From contig CANTUQ010000043.1 of the NCBI GenBank assembly GCA_947683425.1, forward strand, positions 12,262,501 to 12,326,500: a stretch of DNA of 64,000 nucleotides, given 5' to 3'. Shown here piece after piece: positions 44,240-55,908 of this stretch. Made by a program: the position numbers and the translations under genes. Source of the stretch: Excoecaria cochinchinensis. Lineage: Eukaryota > Streptophyta > Magnoliopsida > Malpighiales > Euphorbiaceae. Below the pieces are notes generated by a model. That model saw nothing but the letters and a program-made list of their open reading frames with translations, had not been told where the DNA came from and made no database searches. How positions within the stretch are numbered: position 1 is the stretch's first letter; each line of letters begins with the position of its first letter.

Positions 44240-44516
44240 TGTTCCATTAGCTCCCAACAAATTGGAGGCAATTGCAATTCGAGAAACTCTTAGTTTCATT
44301 GAAGCTCATTTTGATCATGTGTTTTGGTTGGAGTTCGATTATTTATTTGCTACTTTGGTTGATTGCATGATTTTGCTTACTAAATTTTGCAAAGGAAACA
44401 TATTGTTGTCTGCATTGAATTTGGAACACTTTCATTTGTATAAGCATGCTTATTTTATACATGAATTAGATTTTTCATTTGTACTAGTTTGGTGTATTTG
44501 TTCAAATACTGATTAA
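44240..44516 (+). pseudogene. Possible RNase H-like fragment
   Basis: The short frame has PNKLEAIAIRETLSFIEAHFD, similar to the AEAlAireaL motif of plant RNase H-like (RVT_3) domains, with an acidic segment about 15 residues later. It has no counterpart at the matching place in the inverted arm. The match is short and could be chance. Confidence 0.3.
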
Positions 44517-44684
44517 TAAGTAGTTTGGTTTTCTTCTCAAAAAAAAAAAAAAGTAGTTTGGTTTCAGCCATATGCTTAGTTGGAATATCATGTGAACTTA
44601 GTTATGTAATGTTGTGGCAGTTTTGTTAATAGGGATTAGATTTCAATAATTGTTTTTAACATGCTCAGTGAATATGCTTCCTTA

Positions 44685-45270
44685 CACTGCAAGAAAATTA
44701 GGAAATAGCAACGGAAAATAGCAACCGAATATGTCATTTTTTCGTTGCTAATCAAAATTAGCAACAGAAAATAGCAACGGAAAAATTCGTTGCAAGTTTG
44801 TCCGATGCTAAAAATACCAACGGAATTCACTTTCCATTGCTATATTTAGCAATGGAATAAGTATTCTGTTGCTAAAAATAGCAACGGAAAGTGTATTCCG
44901 TTGGTATTTTTAGCAACCGAATTAGTAACGGAAATACCAACGGAAACATGATTTCGTTGCTATATTTAGCAACGGAATAAGAATTCCGTTGGTATTTTTA
45001 GCAACGGAAACACTAATCCATTGCTATTTTCTGTAATTATATTTAAATAAATATTATCCAACTAGCAACGGAAATGCGAATCCGTTACTACAGATAGCAA
45101 CGGAAATCCGTTTCCTTTGCTATTTTCAACAGTAAATTAATTATTTTCTTTAAATAAATTAATTTAACCTAGCAACGGAAACATTTTTCCGTTGCTAAAA
45201 ATAGCAACGGAATCCTAATTCCGTTGCTATTTTTAGCAACGGAAGAATTATTCCATTGCTATTTCGAACA
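44685..45270 (-). repeat. CACTA 2 subterminal repeats, GG type
   Basis: Pairs of AGCAACGGAA and TTCCGTTGCT dominate, with variants CCAACGGAA/TTCCGTTGG. Unlike 38898-40030, the CAACCG type is almost absent. The array density falls off after about 45250. Confidence 0.88.
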
Positions 45271-45536
45271 GTGAAAAATAATTTTTTTAAAATTAATATA
45301 ATTCAAATCCTGTATATACTGATAATATATAATTATCGATAATATAATGTCTTATAAAAATTGTAATACACAATAATTAAAAGTCTGAAAAAATATTATA
45401 ATATTATAAAATAAAAATTCGGGAAAACCATCACAAAAGTAAATTCAGTACAAATATGACTGTAAAGTAGAAACTGGTGAAACGGTCACAAACACAATAT
45501 AAATTCAGTACAAATAACGACATATTACAAATCCTA

Positions 45537-46047
45537 CATAGGTGGAGGTAAAGGAGGCCGATCTGGCTGCTGAGCACAATGTGTTTCCAAATCTTCAACC
45601 CGATTCTTTAATTGCGTTACAACATCCATCAACATAGCGAGTGTGGTCTCTAACTGAACGACTTTCTGAGAAGACTCACACCGTTTACTGCAAGCAGGTA
45701 TGGATGATGCAGAGGACTTCGCATGGCAAGTGTTTGCAATTGACCCTAAACCAAAAATCCTTCCACGATTATTCTTACCACCAACTGCTTCAAGAAATAT
45801 ACGACTCTCATCAACACTTTCAGAGTTCTGCCGCTGTTGTGTGAGAGTCTCTTGTATTTGCTCCTGCCATTATAATAATTACAATTAATTAGCTATAATT
45901 TTTTAAAATAATTAATATTGATGTATAAAGTTTACATACATTGAGTTCTCTGCAACGGGTATTGACGAATGTCTGCCCATCATGCTTCTTTGTGTGAGTA
46001 TGCATAAATAATTCAGGATATGTAGGTTTCCTACCCAAAGACTTTGC
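45537..46047 (-). pseudogene. CACTA ORF2 (Transposase_24-like), two terminal exons
   Basis: On the minus strand an exon beginning after TATGCAG (about 46047) reads AKSLGRKPTYPELFMHTHTK and on to TRCRELN. It ends at AAT/GTATGT (about 45939). The next exon starts after ATGGCAG (45868) with EQIQETLTQQRQN, continues through RIFLEAVGGKNNRGRIFGL and a coiled coil (LMDVVTQLKNRVEDLE), and stops after PPLPPPM (45537). This is the C-terminal pattern of plant Ptta/En/Spm transposase-associated proteins (PF03004), thought to bind subterminal repeats. The two exons join in phase. Upstream exons were not found, so the gene is probably truncated. Confidence 0.8.
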
Positions 46048-47648
46048 CTGCATAAGAAGCAATTTAAGGAAGCATGTTTACTGAGCATGTTAAAAACATT
46101 TATTGAAATCTAATCCCTATTAACAAAACTGCCACAACATTACATAACTAAGTTCACATAATATTCCGAGTAAGCATATGGCTGAAACTAAACTACTTAT
46201 TAATCAGTATTTGAACAACTCGACCAAACTAGTACAAATGAAAAATCTAATCCGTGTATAAAATAAACACACTTATACAAATGAAAGTGTTCCAAATTCA
46301 ATGCAGACAATATGTTTCCTTTGCAAAATTTAATAAGAAAAATAATGCAATCAACCAAAGTAGAACTTTAACATCAAAAGTTGGATATGGATATACTATT
46401 CCCAATACAATATTGTTCGCAATACTTTCAATTCAATTTTAGCACATATTTTCGTATCATATTCGGTTGCTAAACTTCATAGCATAAACCATCAAGTAAA
46501 ACAAATCTTTATATTTTAAATATTTAAAATACATGTCTTCTTTTTTCTACGCTTGTTATTACCATTAAGTTCATTTAACATTTTATGCTCTTATTCATTT
46601 TACACATTCTTAACATTTACATTACTTAGTTGCCGATGACCTATAACTGTCGTTATTACTATTCTTTTGGTATAAATTTTGGCATTACGATGGCTTATAA
46701 ATTGTACTACCCAAACCTGCAAATAGGAATTTTCACAGCCCCGGCAAGGGCATAACAACATATTCATCCTATATCCATACATTTCCCAAACCCCGATCAT
46801 CATACAACCACAAAATATACAAAACTTATTTTACTTGTAAATTGTGATTAAAATGTGAAGAGAAACGCATGACATCAACTGACGTATTTACCTTCTTGAG
46901 GAATAATGCAACTAATGAGAGCTAAACCAAAAATATATCTTAACAACAAAGCCATCCATTTAGCAGACTTATTTTAAATCTATCATTATCCATAAAAATT
47001 ATATATGAGGCAACAAAAAACACTCAAGTTATCAATGTATACGAGCTAAGTTACATCGAAGCAGGCAGAAATAAGATATAATAGTAGTATTAAATGGATA
47101 AAGAGGCATGACCTTAGCGAGTGAAATCTGATGAGAAAAACCAGCTGCCACCAAACCCCCTCCACGTACAGATAGAATCAAAACCAGCTTCCACCAAACT
47201 CCCTCCACGTACAGATAGAATCAAAATATTATGAATTTACAGATAAATAAAAAAAATTTCAAAAAAAATTCCTGTGATTTAAAATGAATAAATAAATAAG
47301 ATGGGCACTCCACGAATCACATTTACCATTTCATCCAACTCCCTATTAAATAATACTTGCAATTTAAGACCCAAGCACAAAAACAGAAACGCACTCTATT
47401 ATCACATTGGAATCCACTCACACCACCGATGGAAATGATAACAAAATAAATAAATAAATAAAAATAAAAGAAAATGTGGGTTTAAAATGAGAGAAATGAC
47501 AACCAAATCCATTAATGCTGCTTGTAATTAACGCAATTCTCTATCTCTTGATGCTATATTTCCTTCTAAAAATACTTGAAAACATAAATAATCTACCATT
47601 TTAATCCCTTAAATAGGTTTAATCTATCCTAATAATTGAGAAGAAAAA

Positions 47649-47657
47649 ATAATGATG

Positions 47658-47711
<54 letters not shown>
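47649..47711 (+). repeat. (AAT)n microsatellite
   Basis: About twenty ATA/AAT triplets in a row, in the right arm of the inverted repeat and absent from the left arm. Confidence 0.97.
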
Positions 47712-47713
<2 letters not shown>

Positions 47714-48422
47714 TATTTAAAATGTTTTCATAAAATTATGATAGAGATTCAAAGATGTTAATATTCTAGTATCATCAAGTTGTATTGATTTAAGTTTGCT
47801 TGCTTCTTTGAAGGGCTGATATATTAATAGACTTTAAAATCAAACAATAATAGTAGGAGGACGGGATGCATCATCTAAAAACGTATGCATGAAAAAATGT
47901 TATTTTAAAAAGTAATTGTGCATAAATGTAACTTACGTAAGACGATAATTTCAAATTTCAATGTCGGCCAATTAAGTTGCCCTATAAACCACCAATTGAA
48001 GAGAAACATAATAAAAATAAATAAATAGCCGAAATTACAATAATGCAAGCTAATTAATGGAGAGGTAGTTAGACAATAAAATTAGTTTCTCTAAAACATA
48101 AAATTCACCAAACAAATTGAAGAGTGTAAATATTAAAAGTATAAATAAATAATTCTAATAGAAAGTAAAAAGGGAGCTACGAATAGTTAAGATGGAAAAA
48201 AAGGTAAGACAGAAATCTTACTAATCTCATTTCTCAACCCAACTCTACATTTGCCCCCTCGTTGAAATTTCTGATGTCTAATTTGAATTTTGCATTCTAC
48301 TTATTCATAAAAAATAGCAAAAAGTTAATGCATATTCAAAAGAAATCAAGACAAATTACTAAGGTTATATATTATATTTGGTTATTGAAGTCTCCAAGAG
48401 ACACATCACACATGAACATTCC

Positions 48423-48427
<5 letters not shown>

Positions 48428-48491
<64 letters not shown>
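48428..48491. repeat. (TA)n microsatellite
   Basis: About 31 TA dinucleotides. It gives spurious Ile-Tyr ORFs on both strands. Confidence 0.97.
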
Positions 48492-48496
<5 letters not shown>

Positions 48497-49984
48497 TTAA
48501 ATATACCAAATAACAAAAAGCAACCCATTTATCATTGGTTTTATCCCAGACTTTTTGCCTAGACAAAAATTTTCCTTTTCTAAATGATATTTTTGACAAT
48601 TTCATACATGCACACTCACTATGAATAAAGGTCAACCAAAAGTATATGAAAACAATGAGTAAGTACTTAAGTAATTGATGAAAACAAGCACATAAAAAGG
48701 CACAATTCAGCCATAAGCTAAATGACTGATGTTGTTTCTATTAGAATTATAAAAATAAGCAGAAAAACAATTCAGCCATTCAGCAATGGATCTGAAAACA
48801 TCACATTGAATTGTAAAAATAAGCAGAAACAAATACACAAAACCAGCTACAGAAAAACAAGGGTCTTTTATCTCTATTTTCTCCTCACTCATGTAATGGG
48901 AATCCCATCCTCAAGAAATTGAAAATAAGGATTATGCAGGAAATTGCCTTTGTCTAATGCATAAAGCATTAAAGCACTGAGAAGTTCAAAATAATTTATC
49001 ACAATCACTAACCTACATCAAATATAAGGAAGCCCATAGTCAAAAGGAAAACCCTTCTTATCCACACCAGTAAAAACAACCAATAAGAATTGAAAACATG
49101 ACAAAAGAATTACAAAGAAAACAAAACCCATTTTAAATTTTCCATAAAGCAACGATTTTATACAAAAAAAATAAACATGTATTGTGCAAAATACAACCTT
49201 AATTTTACACATACATTGTCTAATAAAGAAACCATCCAATGAGACAAAAACAATGAAAATAAAACAACCCCATTTCTGTATTTTGACCAAATTTTTCTCA
49301 GCCCAAGATAGAAAGGTAATCTCGTTCTAAATTCCAACCTATTGTACAATCACTCGAATCAATCCAATCACAAACAAATCTTACCTTTAAAAGAAAATGA
49401 AAAAAACATAGACAATACCCATGGCTCAAGTCTCTGACGAATAAAACATAATAAGAGACAAGTTACCCAGATAATCACTGGAGACCAAATTAAAAATGAC
49501 AGTGAAATGAAAAATCAAAATTGCAATAAAAAGAACGCGAGAGATAGCAAAATTTTATTAAAAAGAAAAGTTAAAATTTGAAACACGAAGTCCGCATTAC
49601 CCGGAATGAAAATTGAGTAAAAAGGATGTCTTGTTTGCATTGGTGGGTGTTGTTATGTTGTTTCAGAAACCGTAATTACTTAAGTACTTACTCATTATTT
49701 TCATAGTTATTCCTATTTTCCAGACAAATTACACATACAAAATCTAAATATCAGTCCCAAATGGTACATCAGTTACCCGTAATCAGTGGGAAAAGGAGAG
49801 GCAAGCAGACTGTAAAAATGACTTACTTGTAATCAGTGGGGGAGCGAGGCGGTGGGGGACCAGCGGTGCCATGGGCAGCTATGATGCGTCTTTGTGGGGT
49901 AGCAGCTCCCTCGAGAGGTTTTCCTCCTCAGAGCCTTCTCTCTCAAAATATTCTCAGAACGCTCCGCTCTTAAGGCCGCCTGAA

Positions 49985-50669
49985 CCAACTAATAATAACT
50001 GACTCTTGGAGCGGACATCAATGAGAATAACATCACCTTTAAAGATTCATTCAAACCCACTTCAAAATGTTGGCATCTGAACTCGTCAGTGAGAATTCCT
50101 GGCGGTGCGTACTTACTAAGTCGGTTAAATTCTTTCTCATAATCTGCCGCAGTCAACACCCTTTGCCGAAGACTCAGAAACTGTGCCCATCTGGTATCCT
50201 TAAAAGCCTTTGTTACATACTTATCTCGAAACTCTTTCTCAAAGAACTCCCACGTCACTGGCTCGGGAAGCTGGGGTTAACTTAATACTAACCTCCACTA
50301 GTCATAAGCGGAACCCTGCAATAAGGGCTCCACACACTCCACCGCCCTATTCGGAGGACACCGGATCTCTCGAAGCACCCTACTGACCTTCTCAATCCAC
50401 AATTCAGCTTTATCCGACTCATCTAAACTGGTCCCATAGAAATCTTTTGCTCCCACCTTCCTCATGCTTTCAATCGGAGCCCTCGGCGCCGTAACTCTCT
50501 CCAGAACTCTGGCCATATCGTGAGATATTTTAAGCATTGCTTCAAAAGGAACAGCAAGAGCCTCAGGTTACACCCTAGGTGGTTGAGCCGGACCAGAGAC
50601 AGACGGATCTTGCTCTCGGGGATTCGCACTCTCAGCTGACCCCTCAAGTGATCCAAGAGCGGACTCCAT
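49985..50669 (-). pseudogene. Tekay-like gag, 5' part, truncated
   Basis: The minus-strand ATG at 50669 opens MESALGSLEGSAESANP. An in-frame stop follows QPPRV, then MLKISHDMARVLERV and LIEKV-like capsid sequence, and a frameshift near 50290. The core continues as MTWEFFEKEFRDKYVTKAF and ADYEKEFNRLSKYAPP. The frame ends near 49989, before any zinc knuckle, where CACTA-derived sequence takes over. It is related to the gag at 2-832 (shared EKEF.RLSKY and FRC..FE.GL). Confidence 0.82.
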
Positions 50670-50762
50670 TAACTACAAAACACATACAACGATCCGCATC
50701 AGGCCAACATACCACAAGACATACACTCCACCTTACACTACCCCAGAAACATCTAAACCTAA

Positions 50763-50775
50763 TGCTCTGATACCA
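50763..50775 (-). promoter_or_regulatory. Primer binding site, tRNA-Met type
   Basis: On the minus strand TGGTATCAGAGCA lies five bases inside the LTR end GGGGTGTTACA. It identifies the neighbouring LTR as a 5' LTR read leftwards. Confidence 0.9.
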
Positions 50776-50780
50776 CAAAA

Positions 50781-53206
50781 TGTAACACCCCTTACCTATA
50801 TGTAGGGAGCTTCGTTCCCAAAGAGGAAGGAGGACCCTAATAGATGAGGGTTGTTACAACAGACCCCAAACGAAACAGTTATAATCATAAACCGTTCATC
50901 CCAAAACGAGGTAAAATAAAAATAATATAATAAGGAAAATTAAAACAGAGTACGGTGGCTGAAAACGAATGTACAATATTTATTAATTACAATAGTCTTT
51001 ATATATAAAAGTACAAAAGTGCAAAAGCACAGATGATCATATACATATCTGATGACAGAGTCCTACTACAAAAGTAGAGTTTACATTCAGGAGTTCTCAG
51101 TACAAAATACTAATTATTACATAAGCAAAAGTACAACCCTCTACTCCAAAACTCTCTCCTAGATGTGTTGGCTCTGCTGAAATGGATCACCTCGCTCCCA
51201 AAACTTTGACATCTACCACACCTATACAGATGAAACACCCGTGCTAAGCGAATACGCTTAGTGGGGAAAAACATATGGAAACGACCACTCACAGTGGCGT
51301 CAACAAGTCACAGGCATATGACACAGACAAAGAATAGAATCTTATAAATGAATTATTACATCAACTATAGCAGTACCATCCTTGCATTTATTCATATACT
51401 TTATTTCAATTGTAACACTAAACAAACTCTGAGGAAACACATAGCAGTCATAGCAATAATACTAATAATGATAATATTCATAACCTGCCTATCCAAAATA
51501 GTGGATAACGAGTACACATGGATACCGAAGGTATCAAAGACACTTTCATAGCTCATGGATACCCGAAGGTATCAAAATCATTCTTTTCATTTTTTTCAAA
51601 ATATTTTCGCATGGGATCTTAAACAAGATCCAGTACAGAAGGATCACGAAGATCCGATCAGGGGACCTGATCAGGGTCCAAAGTCATAGAAGGCTGCAAC
51701 TACAGAAACTCTATTAGGCATGCCTAACTATCCACTTATTTGACTAGCAGGCCAAGATCACTAAAATTAAACCTATAGTTTAATTATAACTAACAATGAA
51801 TTTAATACTTAAATCATCAATTATTCAGAGGCATCATATGCTTTACAAGAATGGAGAGTTTGTCAAGTGTCGTTGTGTGTGCTTAATCGTTAATTTAACA
51901 CTCAAACTTTACCTTTGACAAATAAATATTCAATACAAAAATAGGGTAGGCCATGCTCAAAACCAGATTGGCTGCCACTGTGACATACCAAAACTCTCGG
52001 CAGAATGCAATCCTGGGGTAGGTCATGGTCACAACCAAATTGGTTGCCACCGTGACATACCAATATCCAAAAATAGAATATAAAGCTTGGATACCTCACG
52101 GTCACAACCAAATTAGTTGCCACCGTGACATATCCAAGACTTTCGGCAGAATGTAACTTTGGCATATCTCACGGTGGCAACCAATTTGCTTGTCACCGTG
52201 ACCCATGCCCAGATTCGACATTCTACATCAAAATGACCCAAATCCATATCAAATCACAACCTATCCCTTCATCCATCCTTTTCTCACTTACATCACAATG
52301 TACCAGTCAATTAACATCAGCAAATCAAGTAGTTGCAACAAAATCAAACTCAAGAATTCTCCAAAATAACATTTTCTCCTAAAATTCATACAAATATAAA
52401 AATTTAGGTTTAAGAGTTCACAATTATACAAATCAACTCAAACTAAGCAATACCCACATCATTCACATACAAATGCACACTAAAGCTCATCAATTTCACA
52501 ACAACACAAAAATGACAAACGAGACACACAATATTTGCAAACGTTCCTAAACCTCGAATTCTTACACTCCGATCACGGGGCCTTGCTTCCACTTGCAACC
52601 TCCTTGCCTTTAGACTCCTTAGGCGAAATTTCTGAGACCCATAACCCAGCAAAACCAGAGTTCAAGTCTTGAATCCAACAACATCAACTGATCAAAATTC
52701 AAGAAAAAGGAAAAGGAAGAACTACTTAACCTTACCCAACTAGCTTAGAGCTACTCAAACTCACCAAGGATTGCAGCCAAACCCACTAAATCTTACAACA
52801 AAAATGGAAGGTTGAAGGAAAAAAAAAGAGTAGAGGATGAAGAAGAGAAGAATAACGGGAAGAGAAGGAAAACAAAAAGGGAAAACGGGAATAGGGACAA
52901 GGAACTAGCTGTTCCCCACTCTCCTATCTCCATCTTAAGCCACTTGTCAAACATCCTAGGGTTACTTACCTCAAAGTACACCCATAACCCATCCTCTCAT
53001 ATACACCTAAAGCTAATCTCATAGCACATACCCTACTTCCATACTCACATGAGCACCTTAATATAACCCAAAAATAACATTAAAATTTAATAAAATAACA
53101 TGCACTAAAAAATTAAAACGCGTAATTTACACATAATGCAAAATTAAATACACATAATTTTATACACATACAGGCTCAACTACTAGGGTCGGAATGGGGT
53201 GTTACA
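50781..53206 (-). mobile_element. 5' LTR of minus-strand Tekay-like element (2426 bp)
   Basis: The plus strand reads TGTAACACCCC at 50781 and GGGGTGTTACA at the right end. On the minus strand there is a C/T-rich start zone, GTAAGT (52964-52969), a hairpin array, TTAGGCATGCCTAA (51714-51727), GGACC/GGTCC (51663-51679), GGATC/GATCC (51641-51655), GGATCTT/AAGATCC (51614-51631), two GATACC/GGTATC hairpins (51521-51573) and CTAAGCG/CGCTTAG (51244-51261). It is inserted into integrase sequence (53207 onward). Confidence 0.9.
51947..52201 (-). repeat. Hairpin array with 73-nt period in the LTR
   Basis: Three clear hairpins start at 52023, 52096 and 52169, with a degenerate one around 51950-51985. 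Stems are TCACGGT-type with ACCGTGA partners. It is the same module as 30137-30532, in a different element and orientation. Confidence 0.88.
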
Positions 53207-54181
53207 CTTCCTCTTAAGGTTAGCATAGGATTTCTTTCGATCTTTAGCCGCCTTCAAATTCTGCCACACCACTTTGATCTTCTCCTCGATATCCCTAACC
53301 TACTCTAGCCCAATAACTAAATGCTCGGATAACTCTGTCCAATAAATCGGAGTCCTACATTGTCGACCATATAAAGCCTCATACGGTGACAAAATGATGC
53401 TCGACTGATAACTGTTGTTGTAGGCAAACTCCATAAGCTGCACATATCTATCCCAACTACCGAGAAAATCTAATGCACAAGCCCGTAACATATCCTCCAG
53501 AATCTGTATGACCCGGTCTAACTGACCATCTGTCTGAGAATGAAATGCCGTACTGAAATTCAACTCAGTACCCAAAGCTCTCTGTAGTTCTTTCCAAAAC
53601 TTAGATGTAAACCTTGGGTCCCGATCTGACACTATAGATAACGGCACTCCATACAATCTGATCACTTCATCCACATAGATATTGGCCAACTTATCCATCG
53701 GATAATCCACTCTAACCGGTAGAAAGTGAGCGGACTTTATAAGCTGATCCACTATCACCCAAACTGAGTCAACGGCAAACCAGACACAAAATCCATGGCG
53801 ATATCATCCTATTTCCACTCAGGAACGGATAAAGGTGTGAGCAATCTCGAAGGGACTTGATGCTCAGCCTTTACTTGCTGATAAGTCAAGCACTTTGCTA
53901 CATAATCCACGATATCTCTCTTCATACCAGAACACCAATAGAACTGCTTCATGTCCCGATACATCTTGTTACCACCGGGATGCATAGTGAAAACCGTAGT
54001 GTGTGCCTCACTCAAAAGCTGTTTCCTTAACTCATCATTCTCGGGCACACACAAATGATTTTTATACATAAGCACCCCATCCAAAACCGAGAACTCTGAC
54101 TGCTTACCAGAACTAACCTCTTGTATAACCCACTGCAACCTCTCATCATCCCTCTAAGCATCTATAATCCTCTACCTCAAA
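53207..54181 (-). pseudogene. Tekay-like integrase remnant (minus)
   Basis: Reading the minus strand from 54181: LQWVIQEVSSGK, the zinc-binding region (HTTVFTMHPGGNK, CLTYQQVKAEH, where a Cys has become Tyr), then the core (VDQLIKSAHFLPVRVD, SDRDPRFTSKFW, STAFHSQTDGQ, ILEDMLRACAL). Stops interrupt it between 53759 and 53808. It ends at 53207 where the LTR was inserted. At 54181-54189 it meets plus-strand gypsy pol head-to-head. Confidence 0.85.
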
Positions 54182-54188
54182 CAAATTT

Positions 54189-54904
54189 GGGAATTTGATT
54201 TGATTTTGGTAATGGATTGGTTAAGTAAGCACCGGGCAGTGGTAGATTGTTATAGGAAGACTGTTATGCTGCGGGATAGAGATCAATCTCCAGTGGTGGT
54301 TAAGGGTTTAAGCTTGGGTTCTTTGGGAAATGTGATTTCTGCCATGCAAGCTAGGAGATTTATAAGGAAAGGTTGTGAGGCCTTTTTAGCACTGGTGTTG
54401 GACTCTAAGCGTAGTCAAGCTAAGATTGAGGATATCCCAGTGGTTAGAGAGTTTGAGGATGTGTTTCCTAGTGAGTTTTCTGGGTTACCTCCGGAGAGGA
54501 AAGTGGAGTTATCCATAGAGATATTACCGGGTACTGCTCCTATTTCTAAGGCACCTTATCGAATTGCTCCTATAAAATTGAGGGAACTTAAAACTCAATT
54601 ACAAGAGCTATTGAATAAAGGCTTTATTAGACCCAGCATATCTCCTTGGGGAGCTCCGATTTTGCTTGTAAAAAAGAAAGATGGTATGTTAAGGATGTGC
54701 ATTGACTATCGGCAGATTAATAAGGTTATTGTGAAGAATAAGTATCTGTTGCCTAGGATTGAGGACTTATTTGATCAACTTAGAGGTGCAGGAATCGTTT
54801 CTAAGATTGATCTTCGGTTTGGGTATTATCAGCTTCGGGTTAAGGATGCAATGTGCTTAAGACTGCATTTCGGATGCAATATAGCCACTAAGAGTTCCTT
54901 GTGA
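54189..54904 (+). pseudogene. Tekay-like protease end and RT, N-terminal part
   Basis: It opens in the protease-RT linker ([16 protein letters not shown]) and continues through the RT fingers ([60 protein letters not shown]). A frameshift near 54855 and a stop near 54890 break it just before MPFGLTNAP. The protease active site and gag lie upstream of the breakpoint and are absent. Confidence 0.87.
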
Positions 54905-55908
54905 TGCCGTTTGGTTTGACTAATGCTCCAGCGGCTTTCATGGATCTGATGAACCGAGTGTTTAGGAAATATCTCGATCGATTTATTGTGGTATTTATTG
55001 AAGACATCCTGGTGTACTCAAAAAATGAGAGTGAGCATGAAGAGCATCTGCAGATAGTGCTTCAAGTATTGAGGGATCACCATCTATTTGTGAAGCTCAG
55101 TAAGTGTGATTTTTGGCTTAAGGAAGTATCGTTCTTGGGTCATATTAGTTCAGATGAGGGAATTCATGTTGATCCAGCCAAGATTGAGGCTATTGTGAAT
55201 TGGAAGGCGCCTAGGAATGTACCGAAAGTGAGAAGTTTCCTAGGTTTGGCTGGGTATTACCGAAGGTTTATAAAGGGGTTTTCGGTCATCACCGCTCGTA
55301 TGACTAGACTTTTGAGGAAAGGAGTCAAGTTTGAATGGTCTGACAAGTACCAATCATGTTTTAAGTAGTTAAAGAGATTATTAATCGAAGCTCCTATACT
55401 TACTCAACCCACTTTGGGTAAGTAGTTTGTATTGTACAGTGACGCTTCAGGAGTTGGACTTGGCTGTGTTCTGATGCAAGAGGGTAAGGTTGTGGTTTAT
55501 GTCTCTCGTCAGTTGAAGCCTCATGAGAAGAATTATCCGACGCATGATTTAGAGTTAGATGCTATGATCTTTGCTGTTAAGATTTGGCGACATTATCTTT
55601 ATGGGGAGACATGTAGGATTTTCACGGACCACAAAAGTTTGAAGTATGTCCTCATGCAGAAAGAGTTGAATATGAGGCAACGCCGTTAGTTGGAACTATT
55701 TAAGGACTATGACTGTATTTTGGAATACCATCTGGGCAAAGCTAATGTTGTTACGGATGCTTTGAGTCGGAAGTCAGTTTTGGCCCTCTTATTACAGTGT
55801 TATAAGTGGAGATTGGATTTGGAAGGGGCTTTGGTTGCCCAATTGAAAGCTAAGCCGTCTTTGAGGCAGTTGATTATTGATGCCCAGAAAGACAATGAGA
55901 AGCTGTAA
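54901..55908 (+). pseudogene. Tekay-like RT catalytic half and RNase H
   Basis: The first segment has [13 protein letters not shown] and the catalytic motif as FIEDILVYS: the family has YIDD, so the first Asp is Glu and the Tyr is Phe. [11 protein letters not shown] closes the connection domain. RNase H follows with [33 protein letters not shown] and [10 protein letters not shown]. Stops occur near 55366, 55423, 55687 and 55906. The enzyme is inactive. Confidence 0.87.

Larger units (their letters stand above)
38898..44684 (+). mobile_element. CACTA transposon 1 (plus), 5' part
   Basis: CACTACAAGAAAA at 38898-38910 is the plant CACTA terminus. The likely 3-bp target site is ACT (38895-38897). 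It is followed by subterminal hairpins, a duplicated C-rich leader, a donor-like GGTAAGT near 40450 and mostly non-coding sequence to 43400, then a TNP2 C-terminal exon. At 44684 it is interrupted by the terminus of a second element of the same family in opposite orientation. Its own 3' end is not seen. Confidence 0.85.
40375..49890. repeat. Multi-kilobase imperfect inverted repeat
   Basis: Left arm about 40375-44684, right arm about 46065-49890 reversed. Matched landmarks: TTTCAACGAGGGGGCAAATG (42262) with its complement near 48250; CATCAGATTTCACCCGCTAA (43001) near 47115; ATGCTCAGTGAATATGCTTC (44661) near 46070; and the C-rich leader near 40400 with 49850. The arms differ by indels, including the DUF4216 exon present only on the left and microsatellites present only on the right. 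Confidence 0.88.
44685..49890 (-). mobile_element. CACTA transposon 2 (minus), nested in CACTA 1
   Basis: CACTGCAAGAAAA at 44685 is its 3' terminus. TTA just outside (44682-44684) is the likely target triplet, because the other copy reads GCTTCCTTAAATT without interruption at 46060-46070. Going upstream on the minus strand come subterminal repeats, two Transposase_24-like exons, then interior sequence matching CACTA 1. Its 5' terminus is not found: homology ends near 49890, by the C-rich leader. Confidence 0.82.

Noticed and set aside
48262..48635. ORFs with long Ile-Tyr runs
   Set aside because: Products of the (TA)n microsatellite.
52793..53024. Overlapping charged and hydrophobic ORFs on both strands
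   Set aside because: They lie in the purine/pyrimidine-rich transcription-start zone of the minus-strand LTR.
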